Shown here piece after piece: positions 1-5,820 of a stretch of 6,255 nt of DNA (positions within the stretch are counted from its first letter, which is position 1; each line of letters starts with the position of its first letter). The stretch spans positions 1-6,255 of the forward strand of contig JANPBQ010000214.1 of the NCBI GenBank assembly GCA_031430555.1. The letters are read 5' to 3'. This DNA is from UKL13-2 sp031430555. GTDB taxonomy: Bacteria > Pseudomonadota > Gammaproteobacteria > Burkholderiales > Usitatibacteraceae. The notes under the pieces were generated by a model, which was not told the origin of the DNA, ran no database searches, and saw only the letters and a list, made by a program, of their open reading frames with translations. Made by a program: the position numbers and the translations under genes.

Positions 1-1
1 C

Positions 2-97
2 AACAAGATTCGCGTCATCCAGCGGCGCGCGTATGGACTGCGTGACGAAGAATACTTGCGGCTAAAAATACTCACCTGCATGCTCCCGGCGCTCTAA
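2..97 (+). CDS. ISL3-family transposase, C-terminal end (partial, cut by window edge)
   Basis: The frame is open from the left edge to a TAA at 95-97 and encodes 31 residues that include the run IRVIQRRAYGLRDEEYLRLK and end in CMLPAL. From family knowledge, this basic tail (RRAYG followed by an acidic/aromatic stretch and a hydrophobic end) is typical of ISL3 (IS204/IS1001/IS1096/IS1165) DDE transposases from proteobacteria. These proteins cut and rejoin insertion-sequence ends. The catalytic domain lies outside the window, so it cannot be judged whether the gene is intact. The stop is at the usual family C-terminus, so the 3' end looks complete. The element lies immediately beyond the 3' end of the rsuA operon and is transcribed towards it. 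Confidence 0.8.
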   Translation, partial: NKIRVIQRRAYGLRDEEYLRLKILTCMLPAL

Positions 98-110
98 AAT
101 GACTCAAAAT

Positions 111-135
111 TACCCACTCGCTTTCCTGAAGACCC
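111..135 (+). repeat. Candidate right terminal inverted repeat of the ISL3 element
   Basis: Fourteen bases after the transposase stop comes a sequence starting TACCCACTCG and ending GAAGACCC. Read outward-in, it begins GGGTCTTC, close to the GGCTCTTC start I associate with ISL3-family terminal repeats. The next eight bases (136-143, AAAAAAAG) could be one copy of the 8-bp target duplication that this family makes. The left end is outside the window, so neither the repeat nor the duplication can be verified. The remaining bases up to 241 hold no gene; the only visible structure is a perfect GC-alternating palindrome at 221-234. Confidence 0.45.
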
Positions 136-241
136 AAAAAAAGTACCAAATTAGAAAACACAAGAACTGGCGAGGCGTTTCGGGCGAAAGTGTCTGGAAA
201 GGCTCGTGGATATTGGAGTTATGCGCGCGCGCATTGAGCAT

Positions 242-323
242 TGTAGGATGGGTGGAGCGGAGCGATACCCATCAATCATCACACGCGGAGACATGGGTAT
301 CGCTGCGCTCCACCCATCCTACA
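242..323. repeat. REP/MITE-like 31-bp inverted repeat, probable transcription-ending hairpin
   Basis: The left arm 242-272 and right arm 293-323 are reverse complements at 30 of 31 positions, separated by 20 bases. The arm begins TGTAGGATGGGTGGAGCGGA and ends GATACCCAT. From memory, repeats built on GGATGGGTGGAGCGCAGCGATACCCATC are scattered through many beta- and gammaproteobacterial genomes, usually between genes. The near-perfect dyad would form a long hairpin in RNA from either strand. It lies at the very end of the minus-strand operon and overlaps its last codons, so it probably limits or stabilises that transcript. It has no T-tract, so it is not a textbook intrinsic terminator. Confidence 0.8.
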
Positions 324-1065
324 TTGACAGCATTTCAACGCCACTCGCAAGCGCAAGTTCACGCGCCGTCAGCCAGCGCCATTGCCCCGGTGCCAAATCC
401 GCCGGCATGTCGAGCGCGCCAATCCGGCTGCGATGCAGCGCATCGACATGATTGCCCACCGCCGCGAGCATGCGTTTCACCTGATGATATTTTCCCGAGG
501 TCAATGTCAGGCGCAACGTTCGTGACGCGGTTCGCGAACACGCGAGTGCGCGCAACGGCTGTGGATCGTCGTCGAGCACCACGCCAGCCATCAGTCGCGC
601 GACCTGCTCATCGGTAATGTCCTCGGCCGCGCTCACGTCGTAGATTTTCGGCACCTCATGCTTGGGCGATGTCATGCGATGAATGAATTGTCCGTCGTCG
701 GAAAACATCAGCATGCCAGTCGTGTCCTGGTCGAGCCGGCCCACCGCTTGCACGTTGCGAGTGCGCAGCGGCGCGGGCAACAGTGTGTAAACGCTGCGAT
801 GCGACTTTGGTTTTTGCGAGCATTCAAACCCAGCCGGCTTGTGCAACAGCAGATAGGCTTTGGCGTGGAATTCCCAGCGCACGTCTTCAACGAGAAATTC
901 GAATGCGCTGGCATTCAGCGGCGCGGTTGCCACATCACATTCGGCCTCGGGATCAATACAGGTTACGCCATCGATTTCGACAGCACCGCGCGTGATCAGC
1001 ACGCGGCACAATTTTCGCGCGCCGAATCCTTGCGTGAACAGTATTTGTTCCAGTCTCACGTGCAC
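319..1065 (-). CDS. rsuA: 16S rRNA pseudouridine(516) synthase RsuA
   Basis: A 248-aa protein that isomerises a uridine of 16S rRNA (U516 in E. coli) to pseudouridine in the cytoplasm. An N-terminal S4 RNA-binding domain spans about residues 3-50, followed by the RsuA/RluB/E/F catalytic domain. Visible motifs are HKPAGF (75-80), the catalytic GRLDQDTTG (109-117, nucleophile Asp112), SDDGQFIHRMTSP (122-134), GKYHQVKRMLAAVGNHV and LHRSRIG. The last two match RsuA better than the large-subunit RluB/E/F enzymes. The frame opens at GTG 1065, but a second GTG at 1059 gives MRLEQIL, which lines up with the MRLDKF start of E. coli RsuA (about 231 aa). Neither has a strong Shine-Dalgarno. It lies 12 bases after the methyltransferase stop, so it is co-transcribed. 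Its TAG stop (319-321) comes from the REP-like repeat, which may have replaced the native C-terminus. Confidence 0.93.
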   Translation of the reverse strand: MHVRLEQILFTQGFGARKLCRVLITRGAVEIDGVTCIDPEAECDVATAPLNASAFEFLVEDVRWEFHAKAYLLLHKPAGFECSQKPKSHRSVYTLLPAPLRTRNVQAVGRLDQDTTGMLMFSDDGQFIHRMTSPKHEVPKIYDVSAAEDITDEQVARLMAGVVLDDDPQPLRALACSRTASRTLRLTLTSGKYHQVKRMLAAVGNHVDALHRSRIGALDMPADLAPGQWRWLTARELALASGVEMLSM

Positions 1066-1077
1066 GCTATCAACGAT

Positions 1078-1710
1078 TCAGCCACGCCAAATACTGGCCA
1101 GCCACGGCTGTTGCTCAAGCGGCAATCCCGGCGGTCGATAGTAATGCGCAATTTCATTGAAGCCTGCCGCAATCATGAAGCCGCGCCAGGTCTCCAGATC
1201 GTGATAGGCACCATAGCGCCCGCGGTTCCATCCCTCGGAATTGTCACCACGCGGATTCGAGGCGAACAACACGCCGCGCGGTTTCAATGTTGCGCGCAAT
1301 TGCGTCAACACGCGCGGCAATTCCTGAGTGGGAACATGAAACAGAGACGCGTTGGCGAATACGCCGTCGAATGTTCCTGGTGGCAAATCGAGTTTCAGGA
1401 AGTCCTGATGCCAAACTTCGCTGCCACTATATTGTCGTGCCATCTCGGCGAAGCGTGCGGCACCTTCCAGGCCCACCGCGCGGTGGCCGCGCTCGGCGAA
1501 CGCCTTCAAATCGCGACCCGGTCCGCAGCCGAAATCAAGGATCGCGTAAGGCGGCTCACCTTCGATGCTTTGCAGCAACGCATCGATATTTTGCGTGACA
1601 TCGTGCCCGCGCGTGCCTTCCCAGAAATCGTCGGCGCGATTCTCGTAGTGTTTCAGCGTATCGATGGAAATCGCTTCGAGCGCACCGGTATCAAGGACGG
1701 ACCCGCTCAT
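1078..1710 (-). CDS. Class I SAM-dependent methyltransferase of unknown substrate
   Basis: A 210-aa cytosolic protein with a Rossmann-type methyltransferase fold. Motif I is ILDFGCGPGRD (57-67), the SAM-binding glycine loop. The acidic residue at the end of strand 2 is Glu82 in VGLEGA. VWHQDFLKLDLP (99-110) matches the adenine-contacting region, and FDGVFANASLFHVP (114-127) is the motif IV/post-motif region of Methyltransf_11/25-type enzymes. The C-terminal NPRGDNSEGWNRGRYGAYHD and the ending QPWLASIWRG look characteristic of a conserved proteobacterial subfamily. The substrate cannot be told from sequence; small-molecule methylation is as likely as any other. Start ATG 1710 lacks a clear Shine-Dalgarno. 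It begins 45 bases after the dioxygenase stop and ends 12 bases before rsuA, so it is the middle gene of a three-gene operon. A link to rRNA modification through rsuA is possible but unproven. Confidence 0.9.
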   Translation of the reverse strand: MSGSVLDTGALEAISIDTLKHYENRADDFWEGTRGHDVTQNIDALLQSIEGEPPYAILDFGCGPGRDLKAFAERGHRAVGLEGAARFAEMARQYSGSEVWHQDFLKLDLPPGTFDGVFANASLFHVPTQELPRVLTQLRATLKPRGVLFASNPRGDNSEGWNRGRYGAYHDLETWRGFMIAAGFNEIAHYYRPPGLPLEQQPWLASIWRG

Positions 1711-1755
1711 GGTTTTGGCCCGATCGAAGGTTCCCGCCGCCGCGTGCTCATCGCA

Positions 1756-2787
1756 TTACTCCGACACGAGCGGATACCCCGCCTCGCGCCACGCCTTCAT
1801 GCCGCCATCCATCGCCACCGCCCGTTGAAACCCCATTGCACGCAAAGTAGCGGCGGCGAGGGTGGAGATGCGTCCGTGTTCGCAATAGGTGAGGATGCGT
1901 TTGGTCGGGTCGGGCAGATCTTCATTGACGCGCAACTCCAGTTGCCCGCGCGGCAACAATTTCGCGCCGGCGATGTGCCCGGCCTGATACGCGTCGCGCT
2001 CGCGCACATCAAGAATAATCAGATCCGGGTCATGGGCGTCGAGGCGCGAAAGCAATTCCGCCTGCGACATGAACGGTACCGTGTCGGCCGCTTCGGCCAA
2101 CATCTGCGCGACGGTTTTGCCGCCGCTGATGTTGGTGCGCAGCGCTTCGGTGATATGCGTGGGCATCGTCAGATTGAGGCCGCGCATCATCTCCACAAAC
2201 GCGGCGCACTCGCGCACCTGCAAGCGCGGGTTCTCCGCAAATTCAGCAGCGAGGGTCGAGTGGCCGCGCCGCTTGTAATCGTGCGCGGGATACACCAGCA
2301 GCGCCGGATCCAGTGTGGCCAGCCGAGTGAAAAGACTATCGAACAAGGCCTCCGGATCACCGCTGGGCAGATCGGTGCGGCCGGTGCCGCCGATCAATAT
2401 CGTATCGCCGGTAAAAATGCGGTCGTTCATGACAATGCACATCGAGTCGGCGGTATGTCCCGGCGTGTACATGATGCCGAGTTTCAATGTGCCGACCACC
2501 AGCATATCGCCGTCGTCGACGCGCATGTCCACTTTCGTTGTCGGACTGCTGCGATGCATGACCACCGGAATGTTGTTGAGTTTGGCGAGTTGCCGGCTCG
2601 CTGAAAAATGATCGGCGTGGGTGTGCGTATCGATTGCGTAGCGCACCCGCAGGCCATGCCGCGCCGCGAGGGCCAGCGTGTGATCGATCTGACTCAATTC
2701 GGCGTCGATCACGGCCGCCGCGCCGCTTTGCTCGCAGCCCACCAGATAGGATTGGCAGCCGCCGCTGGCGATTTGTTCAAATATCAT
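1756..2787 (-). CDS. MBL-fold persulfide dioxygenase (ETHE1-like) fused to C-terminal rhodanese domain
   Basis: A 343-aa protein. Residues 1 to about 235 form a metallo-beta-lactamase fold: THTHADH (54-60), TPGHTADS (108-115, His111), FTGDTILIGGTGRTDLP (125-141, Asp128) and YPAHDY (166-171, His169). The GRTDLPSGD stretch and PAHDY are typical of ETHE1/Blh persulfide dioxygenases, which oxidise glutathione persulfide to sulfite using a mononuclear iron. By homology the iron ligands would be His55, His111 and Asp128. Residues about 240-342 are a rhodanese domain with LDVRERDAYQAGHI (259-272) and active-site loop CEHGRIS, Cys302 being the sulfur carrier. Such fusions are known in proteobacteria and link thiosulfate or persulfide transfer to oxidation. 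The frame is open 108 codons further upstream, but ATG 2787 has a strong GGAGGAG five bases away and matches the domain start. First gene of the operon; no sulfide:quinone reductase is nearby. Confidence 0.92.
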   Translation of the reverse strand: MIFEQIASGGCQSYLVGCEQSGAAAVIDAELSQIDHTLALAARHGLRVRYAIDTHTHADHFSASRQLAKLNNIPVVMHRSSPTTKVDMRVDDGDMLVVGTLKLGIMYTPGHTADSMCIVMNDRIFTGDTILIGGTGRTDLPSGDPEALFDSLFTRLATLDPALLVYPAHDYKRRGHSTLAAEFAENPRLQVRECAAFVEMMRGLNLTMPTHITEALRTNISGGKTVAQMLAEAADTVPFMSQAELLSRLDAHDPDLIILDVRERDAYQAGHIAGAKLLPRGQLELRVNEDLPDPTKRILTYCEHGRISTLAAATLRAMGFQRAVAMDGGMKAWREAGYPLVSE

Positions 2788-2792
2788 GTGCG

Positions 2793-2799
2793 CTCCTCC
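2793..2799 (-). promoter_or_regulatory. Strong Shine-Dalgarno fixing the dioxygenase start
   Basis: On the minus strand GGAGGAG sits five bases before ATG 2787. It decides the start against the longer open frame that reaches back to 3111. That longer form would run antisense through the signal-peptide region of the divergent binding-protein gene and adds residues with no resemblance to the family. Confidence 0.85.
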
Positions 2800-2816
2800 G
2801 CAGTTCCTTCCGCATT

Positions 2817-2847
2817 CGAACGGCAACGCGCGAACGGCAACGCGCGA
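2817..2847. repeat. 14-bp tandem repeat, 2.2 copies, in the divergent intergenic region
   Basis: CGAACGGCAACGCG occurs at 2817-2830 and again exactly at 2831-2844, followed by a further CGA. It lies between the Shine-Dalgarno of the dioxygenase gene and the AT-rich patch around 2860-2875, so it would be in the 5' untranslated region if transcription starts in that patch. It could be simple slippage or a double protein-binding site; nothing in the sequence decides. Confidence 0.8.
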
Positions 2848-2881
2848 GATGTGCCGGGAAGTATAAGATAAACAATCTCGC
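2844..2881. promoter_or_regulatory. Candidate operator/promoter region between divergent genes
   Basis: GCGAGAT (2844-2850) and ATCTCGC (2875-2881) form a perfect 7-bp dyad with a 24-base spacer, placing half-sites about three helical turns apart. The spacer carries the only AT-rich patch of the intergenic region (GTATAAGATAAACA). Read on the minus strand the patch contains TATACT, a reasonable -10 element for the dioxygenase operon, but no good -35 is present at the right distance. A regulator site flanking the promoter is an inference only. Confidence 0.3.
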
Positions 2882-2935
2882 CCCTGCACCTTCGCGCGGA
2901 CTCGGCGGCATTTCATCTCGATGAGTGAGTAGCCC

Positions 2936-4531
2936 ATGATTTTTGCAACGCGTTTGGCCTGCCGCCTGTTGATGCTCGGACTTGTTGCATTGTCGTGGCT
3001 GCCCGCAATGGCAGACGCCAAAACCTTGCGCTGGTCCGGTGCCGGCGAGCTCGTGAGTTGCGATCCCGCGATCGGCACCGATACGGCCGCGCTGGTGTTC
3101 ATGTCGCACATCTACGAGCGGCTGGTGACGCGCGACCGCGACTTTGCGTTGCAACCATCGCTTGCGTTGTCATGGGAATCGCTGTCGCCGACGATGATGC
3201 GTTTCAAGTTGCGGCCCGGCGTGAAATTCCATGACGGCACGCCGTTCACGGCCGATGACATCACGTTCTCGATTGCACGCGCACGCGAGCCGACCTCACT
3301 CATCAAATCGAACACTGTGGGCATTAAATCAGCGACGCGTGTCGATGATCTCACGGTAGATATTGAAACCGATGGCCCGCTGCCTACGCTGCTGAATCAG
3401 CTCTATCTCATTCCTGTCATGAGCCGCACGTGGGCAGAAAAGCACGGCGTGACGGGGCCGGCCAACTATGTCGGCGGCAGGGAAAATTACGCGACGCGCC
3501 ACGCCAACGGCACAGGGCCGTTTCAACTCAAATCATTTGAGAGCGGCGGCAAAGTGGTGCTGAATGCGCATGCCGGATGGTGGGGCAGGCGCGAAGGCAA
3601 TGTCACCGAAGGCATCTACACGCCGATCCGCGCTAACGCGACACGCCTCGCGGCGCTGGTATCGGGTGAAGTCGATTTGCTGATCGATCCGCCCGTGCAG
3701 GATCTGGAGCGATTGCGCGGCAACACCGCACTCAAGTTGTTGCAAATTCCCGAGCCGCGCATCATCTTGTTGCAGCTCGATCTTGAGCGCGACGAATTGC
3801 TTTTCTCGAACGTGAAAGGCAGGAATCCGTTCAAGGATCGGCGCGTGCGCGAAGCCATGCGCTTCGCTATCGATGGCGAGGCGTTGCACAAGAAAGTCAT
3901 GCGCGGCAATTCCCGGCCGATTGGATCCATGATCGCGAAGGGCATCACCGGCCACAGCGAGAAGGCCGCGCGGCCCAACGTGTTCGATCCGGTGCGCGCG
4001 CGGAAATTACTGGGCGAGGCGGGCTACCCGAATGGCTTTGGCGTGACGCTCGATTGCACCAATGACCGCTACATTTTGGATGAGCAAATCTGTGCGGCAC
4101 TCGCCGGCATGTTCAGCAAAGTCGGCATCGACGCGACGCCGAACCCGAAACCGAAGGCGCTATTTTTTCAAAAAACCGATGCCTCGAAACGCGAGACCAG
4201 TCTCATGCTGATCGGCTATTACCCCACCACCGTCGATGCGGGCGCGTTGCTGGAAGGTGTGCTGCATACCTATAACGGCAAGGGGGCGGGCGACAACAAC
4301 ACCGGGCGCTACAGCAATCCGAAACTGGACGCGCTATTGCTGGCCGCACGCGTGGAACTCGATTCCGCGAAGCGTGTCGCATTGCTCGAAGAGGTTCAGC
4401 TACTCATCAAGGAAGACATCGCGATCATTCCCATTCATCAGCAATTGCCGTCATGGGCCATGCGGAAGAATGTGGATACCCCGGCGCGGTTGGATAATGG
4501 GTTGGATTTGCGGTGGGTGGTGGTGAGGTAG
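2936..4531 (+). CDS. ABC transporter periplasmic substrate-binding protein, SBP_bac_5 (DppA/OppA/NikA-type)
   Basis: A 531-aa protein, normal length for family 5 extracellular binding proteins, which capture peptides, nickel or other small solutes in the periplasm and hand them to an ABC permease. Residues 1-28 are a Sec signal peptide: basic start, hydrophobic LLMLGLVALSWL and a cleavage site after ADA (before KTLRW). There is no lipobox cysteine. The family signature LRPGVKFHDGTPFTADDITF lies at 92-111, preceded by IYERLVTRD and followed by NGTGPFQLKSFESGG (191-205), WWGRR, FKDRRVREAMRFAID (299-313), LLGEAGYPNGF and a C-terminal IIPIHQQLPSWA. Substrate cannot be assigned. The gene is divergent from the dioxygenase operon and stands alone: no permease or ATPase follows within the window. 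ATG 2936 has no good Shine-Dalgarno, though the signal peptide supports this start. Confidence 0.94.
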   Translation: MIFATRLACRLLMLGLVALSWLPAMADAKTLRWSGAGELVSCDPAIGTDTAALVFMSHIYERLVTRDRDFALQPSLALSWESLSPTMMRFKLRPGVKFHDGTPFTADDITFSIARAREPTSLIKSNTVGIKSATRVDDLTVDIETDGPLPTLLNQLYLIPVMSRTWAEKHGVTGPANYVGGRENYATRHANGTGPFQLKSFESGGKVVLNAHAGWWGRREGNVTEGIYTPIRANATRLAALVSGEVDLLIDPPVQDLERLRGNTALKLLQIPEPRIILLQLDLERDELLFSNVKGRNPFKDRRVREAMRFAIDGEALHKKVMRGNSRPIGSMIAKGITGHSEKAARPNVFDPVRARKLLGEAGYPNGFGVTLDCTNDRYILDEQICAALAGMFSKVGIDATPNPKPKALFFQKTDASKRETSLMLIGYYPTTVDAGALLEGVLHTYNGKGAGDNNTGRYSNPKLDALLLAARVELDSAKRVALLEEVQLLIKEDIAIIPIHQQLPSWAMRKNVDTPARLDNGLDLRWVVVR

Positions 4532-4655
4532 GGAGGTCATCGCATTTGACCGAAAAACGATCAGCTTTGGTTGGTTTTCAATGGCAATTGGGGGCACACA
4601 TTGCGCAAATTCGACGAAATCAGGGTTGATGATTTTCGTGATTCTGTTAGTGGGG

Positions 4656-4747
4656 GTGTTGTGAGGCAAGCCGGGTGGTAAGCTATTGTTCATTATGAAA
4701 TTTCGTACATTTATCCACAGCGTGTTATGAGGCAGCCAGGAATGGTA
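4656..4747 (+). repeat. Imperfect direct repeat upstream of the cassette array
   Basis: GTGTTGTGAGGCAAGCCGGG at 4656-4675, continuing TGGTA to 4680, recurs as GTGTTATGAGGCAGCCAGG at 4722-4740, continuing AATGGTA to 4747. Allowing small gaps, about 22 of 26 positions agree. The copies are 66 bases apart and lie just before the first cassette gene. Between them is a perfect 9-base DnaA-box match (4711-4719). The rest of 4532-4798 has no gene and only a weak bulged hairpin (4614-4622 with 4630-4639). Confidence 0.6.
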
Positions 4748-4798
4748 TGCGGATGCTGTGCCTTATAAATTGAGCCGTCATTAAGAGCATGCGCCACC

Positions 4799-5344
4799 AT
4801 GAACGTCGGAGAAGAACTCGTCTCGGCCTACCTGCAGCAGATTCTGGGCTGCGACTTCACTCAACAGAACCTCTACACCATCGATTCCCAAGGCGAAATT
4901 GACGTTGTAGGCCTGAACCTCAAAAACCGGACTGTCTATATCTGCGAGGTTGCGATTCACCTAACAACGGGGCTTCAATACACGTACGCGAAACGCCCGA
5001 ACAACGTAAAGAAGCTCACCGAGAAGTTCAAAAGAGACATCACGTACACGAGAAAGTATTTGCCTGACTTCAAGGCTCACTACATGCTGTGGAGCCCGGT
5101 GGTAAAGTCGCGGAAGAACGAGTCCGAATACGATCAGATGAAGCACCTGCAGCAAGTGCACAAGAACATTCAGGAGGAGTTCTCCGAAGACCTTCAACTG
5201 ATCGTCAATCTCGAATTCTCGAAGCGCCTGGAGCAACTGCGAGAGAAGGCGTGCAAGACCACTGCCGACCTAAAGTCGCCTGTGATGAGAATGCTCCAGA
5301 TCGAAGGCCAATTGGCGAAGTACGTTGCAAAGAATGACGGCTAA
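4799..5344 (+). CDS. Cassette-encoded hypothetical protein with PD-(D/E)XK-like core
   Basis: A 181-aa soluble protein with no signal peptide or membrane segment. I recognise it only as a conserved hypothetical. The first third resembles a restriction-endonuclease-like fold: helix with GEEL (4-7), then GEIDVVGLNLKNRTVYICEV (32-51), meaning Asp35 ending one strand and Glu50 in the next, separated by a turn. In active PD-(D/E)XK enzymes the second strand reads E-x-K; here it is Glu50-Val51-Ala52, so the lysine is missing or supplied elsewhere (Lys65 or Lys71-72 are nearby). HYMLWSPVVKS (94-104) looks like a third strand, and the rest is helical and charged. Start ATG 4799 is the first possible after an in-frame TAA at 4766; the Shine-Dalgarno is weak (AAGAG 4783-4787). 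Its TAA lies inside the left core of an attC site, the normal arrangement for an integron cassette gene. Nuclease activity is an inference. Confidence 0.8.
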   Translation: MNVGEELVSAYLQQILGCDFTQQNLYTIDSQGEIDVVGLNLKNRTVYICEVAIHLTTGLQYTYAKRPNNVKKLTEKFKRDITYTRKYLPDFKAHYMLWSPVVKSRKNESEYDQMKHLQQVHKNIQEEFSEDLQLIVNLEFSKRLEQLREKACKTTADLKSPVMRMLQIEGQLAKYVAKNDG

Positions 5345-5420
5345 CATTTCAGTCAAGTCGTTCGCTTCGCTCACTGGGACCGCGCAAAAGCGCGCCGCCC
5401 CTTACCTTAATTCGTTAGGC
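5339..5420 (+). other. attC recombination site 1 (integron gene-cassette 59-base element)
   Basis: An 82-bp imperfect palindrome. Left core R'' is GGCTAAC (5339-5345) and right core R' is GTTAGGC (5414-5420), complementary at 6 of 7 positions and fitting the GTTRRRY consensus. Inside lie L''-like (GTCAAG) and L'-like (CTTACCTTAATTC) segments, and a central hairpin with CGCGC (5381-5385) pairing GCGCG (5390-5394) across AAAA. This matches the folded bottom-strand substrate of integron integrases, which cut after the G of GTTAGGC. The preceding gene's stop codon overlaps R'', and the next gene starts 11 bases after R', both typical of cassettes. No integrase gene is in the window. Confidence 0.88.
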
Positions 5421-5423
5421 AGC

Positions 5424-5427
5424 GGAG
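5424..5427 (+). promoter_or_regulatory. Shine-Dalgarno bearing on the choice of start for the 83-aa gene
   Basis: GGAG at 5424-5427 is only three bases from ATG 5431 but nine from the in-frame ATG at 5437. The second ATG (protein starting MSGTELLDL) is therefore the better-placed start, giving 81 residues. Confidence 0.5.
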
Positions 5428-5430
5428 AAG

Positions 5431-5682
5431 ATGATCATGTCGGGAACTGAGCTGCTTGATTTACTCCAATGGCCGGCGATGCTCGCGACGCTCATCGCTG
5501 CATGGCTCGTCGGATCCTCATCGAAGCCGAATCGCAATTCCGGCTTTTGGTGGTTTATAGCAAGCAATGTGCTGTGGGCTATTTGGGGATGGCATGCTAA
5601 TGCCTATGCACTCATCGTTCTTCAGACGGGACTCTTCGCTCTCAACATTCGCGGAGCCAAGAAGAGTGAACCTGCTGCATAA
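5431..5682 (+). CDS. Small cassette-encoded membrane protein, unknown function
   Basis: An 83-aa (or 81-aa from ATG 5437) protein with about three closely packed hydrophobic segments: WPAMLATLIAAWLVG (14-28), FWWFIASNVLWAIWGW (39-54) and AYALIVLQTGLFALNI (58-73). It ends in the basic/acidic tail RGAKKSEPAA. The aromatic SNVLWAIWGWHANAYALIVL section looks like a family of roughly 80-residue proteins seen in many proteobacteria, distantly reminiscent of SWEET/PnuC-type transporter repeats; that resemblance is an impression, not a proof. It is the second cassette gene: it starts 11 bases after attC 1 and its TAA (5680-5682) forms part of the GCATAAC left core of the next, incomplete attC. Confidence 0.75.
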   Translation: MIMSGTELLDLLQWPAMLATLIAAWLVGSSSKPNRNSGFWWFIASNVLWAIWGWHANAYALIVLQTGLFALNIRGAKKSEPAA

Positions 5683-5694
5683 CACGTCGTTCAG
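5677..5694 (+). other. Left half of a second attC site (truncated)
   Basis: GCATAAC (5677-5683) followed by ACGTCGTTCAG has the same layout as the left end of attC 3 (AGCTAACACGTCGCTCA, 6040-6056). After about 5694 the similarity ends: no central hairpin and no GTTRRRY right core follow before the next reading frame. The site marks the end of the second cassette but looks unable to serve as a recombination target. Confidence 0.6.
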
Positions 5695-5820
5695 ATTCTC
5701 ACAAGAGTTGCGCTGTGGCCTTCATTCGCCATCCTCTTTCTATTTGCGCTGGAGCTCGGTCTTGTTTCATTCTTCGGTGCGGTCGGCGCGCGCAAAATTG
5801 TTGGTCCGGCTTTCTTCCTC

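Noticed and set aside
99..617. Plus-strand 172-codon frame
   Set aside because: It crosses the candidate insertion-sequence end and the REP-like palindrome and then runs antisense to rsuA; the product looks random.
658..2604. A 648-codon open frame on the plus strand
   Set aside because: It is antisense to rsuA, the methyltransferase and the dioxygenase, all of which have clear family motifs. Its product shows no recognisable domain and reflects codon bias of the GC-rich genes opposite.
2788..3111. N-terminal extension of the dioxygenase frame by 108 codons
   Set aside because: A strong Shine-Dalgarno and the family's normal start place initiation at 2787; the extension is antisense to the binding protein's signal-peptide region.
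4451..4693. Minus-strand 80-codon frame
   Set aside because: It overlaps the conserved C-terminus of the binding protein in antisense, is proline/isoleucine-rich without a domain, and has no family resemblance.
4686..4714. Possible sigma-70 promoter (TTGTTC, 17 bases, ATTTAT) before the first cassette gene
   Set aside because: Each hexamer matches the consensus at only about three of six positions, which is no better than chance.
5375..5400. Hairpin around CGCGCAAAAGCGCG considered as an intrinsic terminator
   Set aside because: No T-tract follows, and the flanking GGCTAAC/GTTAGGC cores and the alignment with 6040-6118 explain it better as the centre of an attC site.
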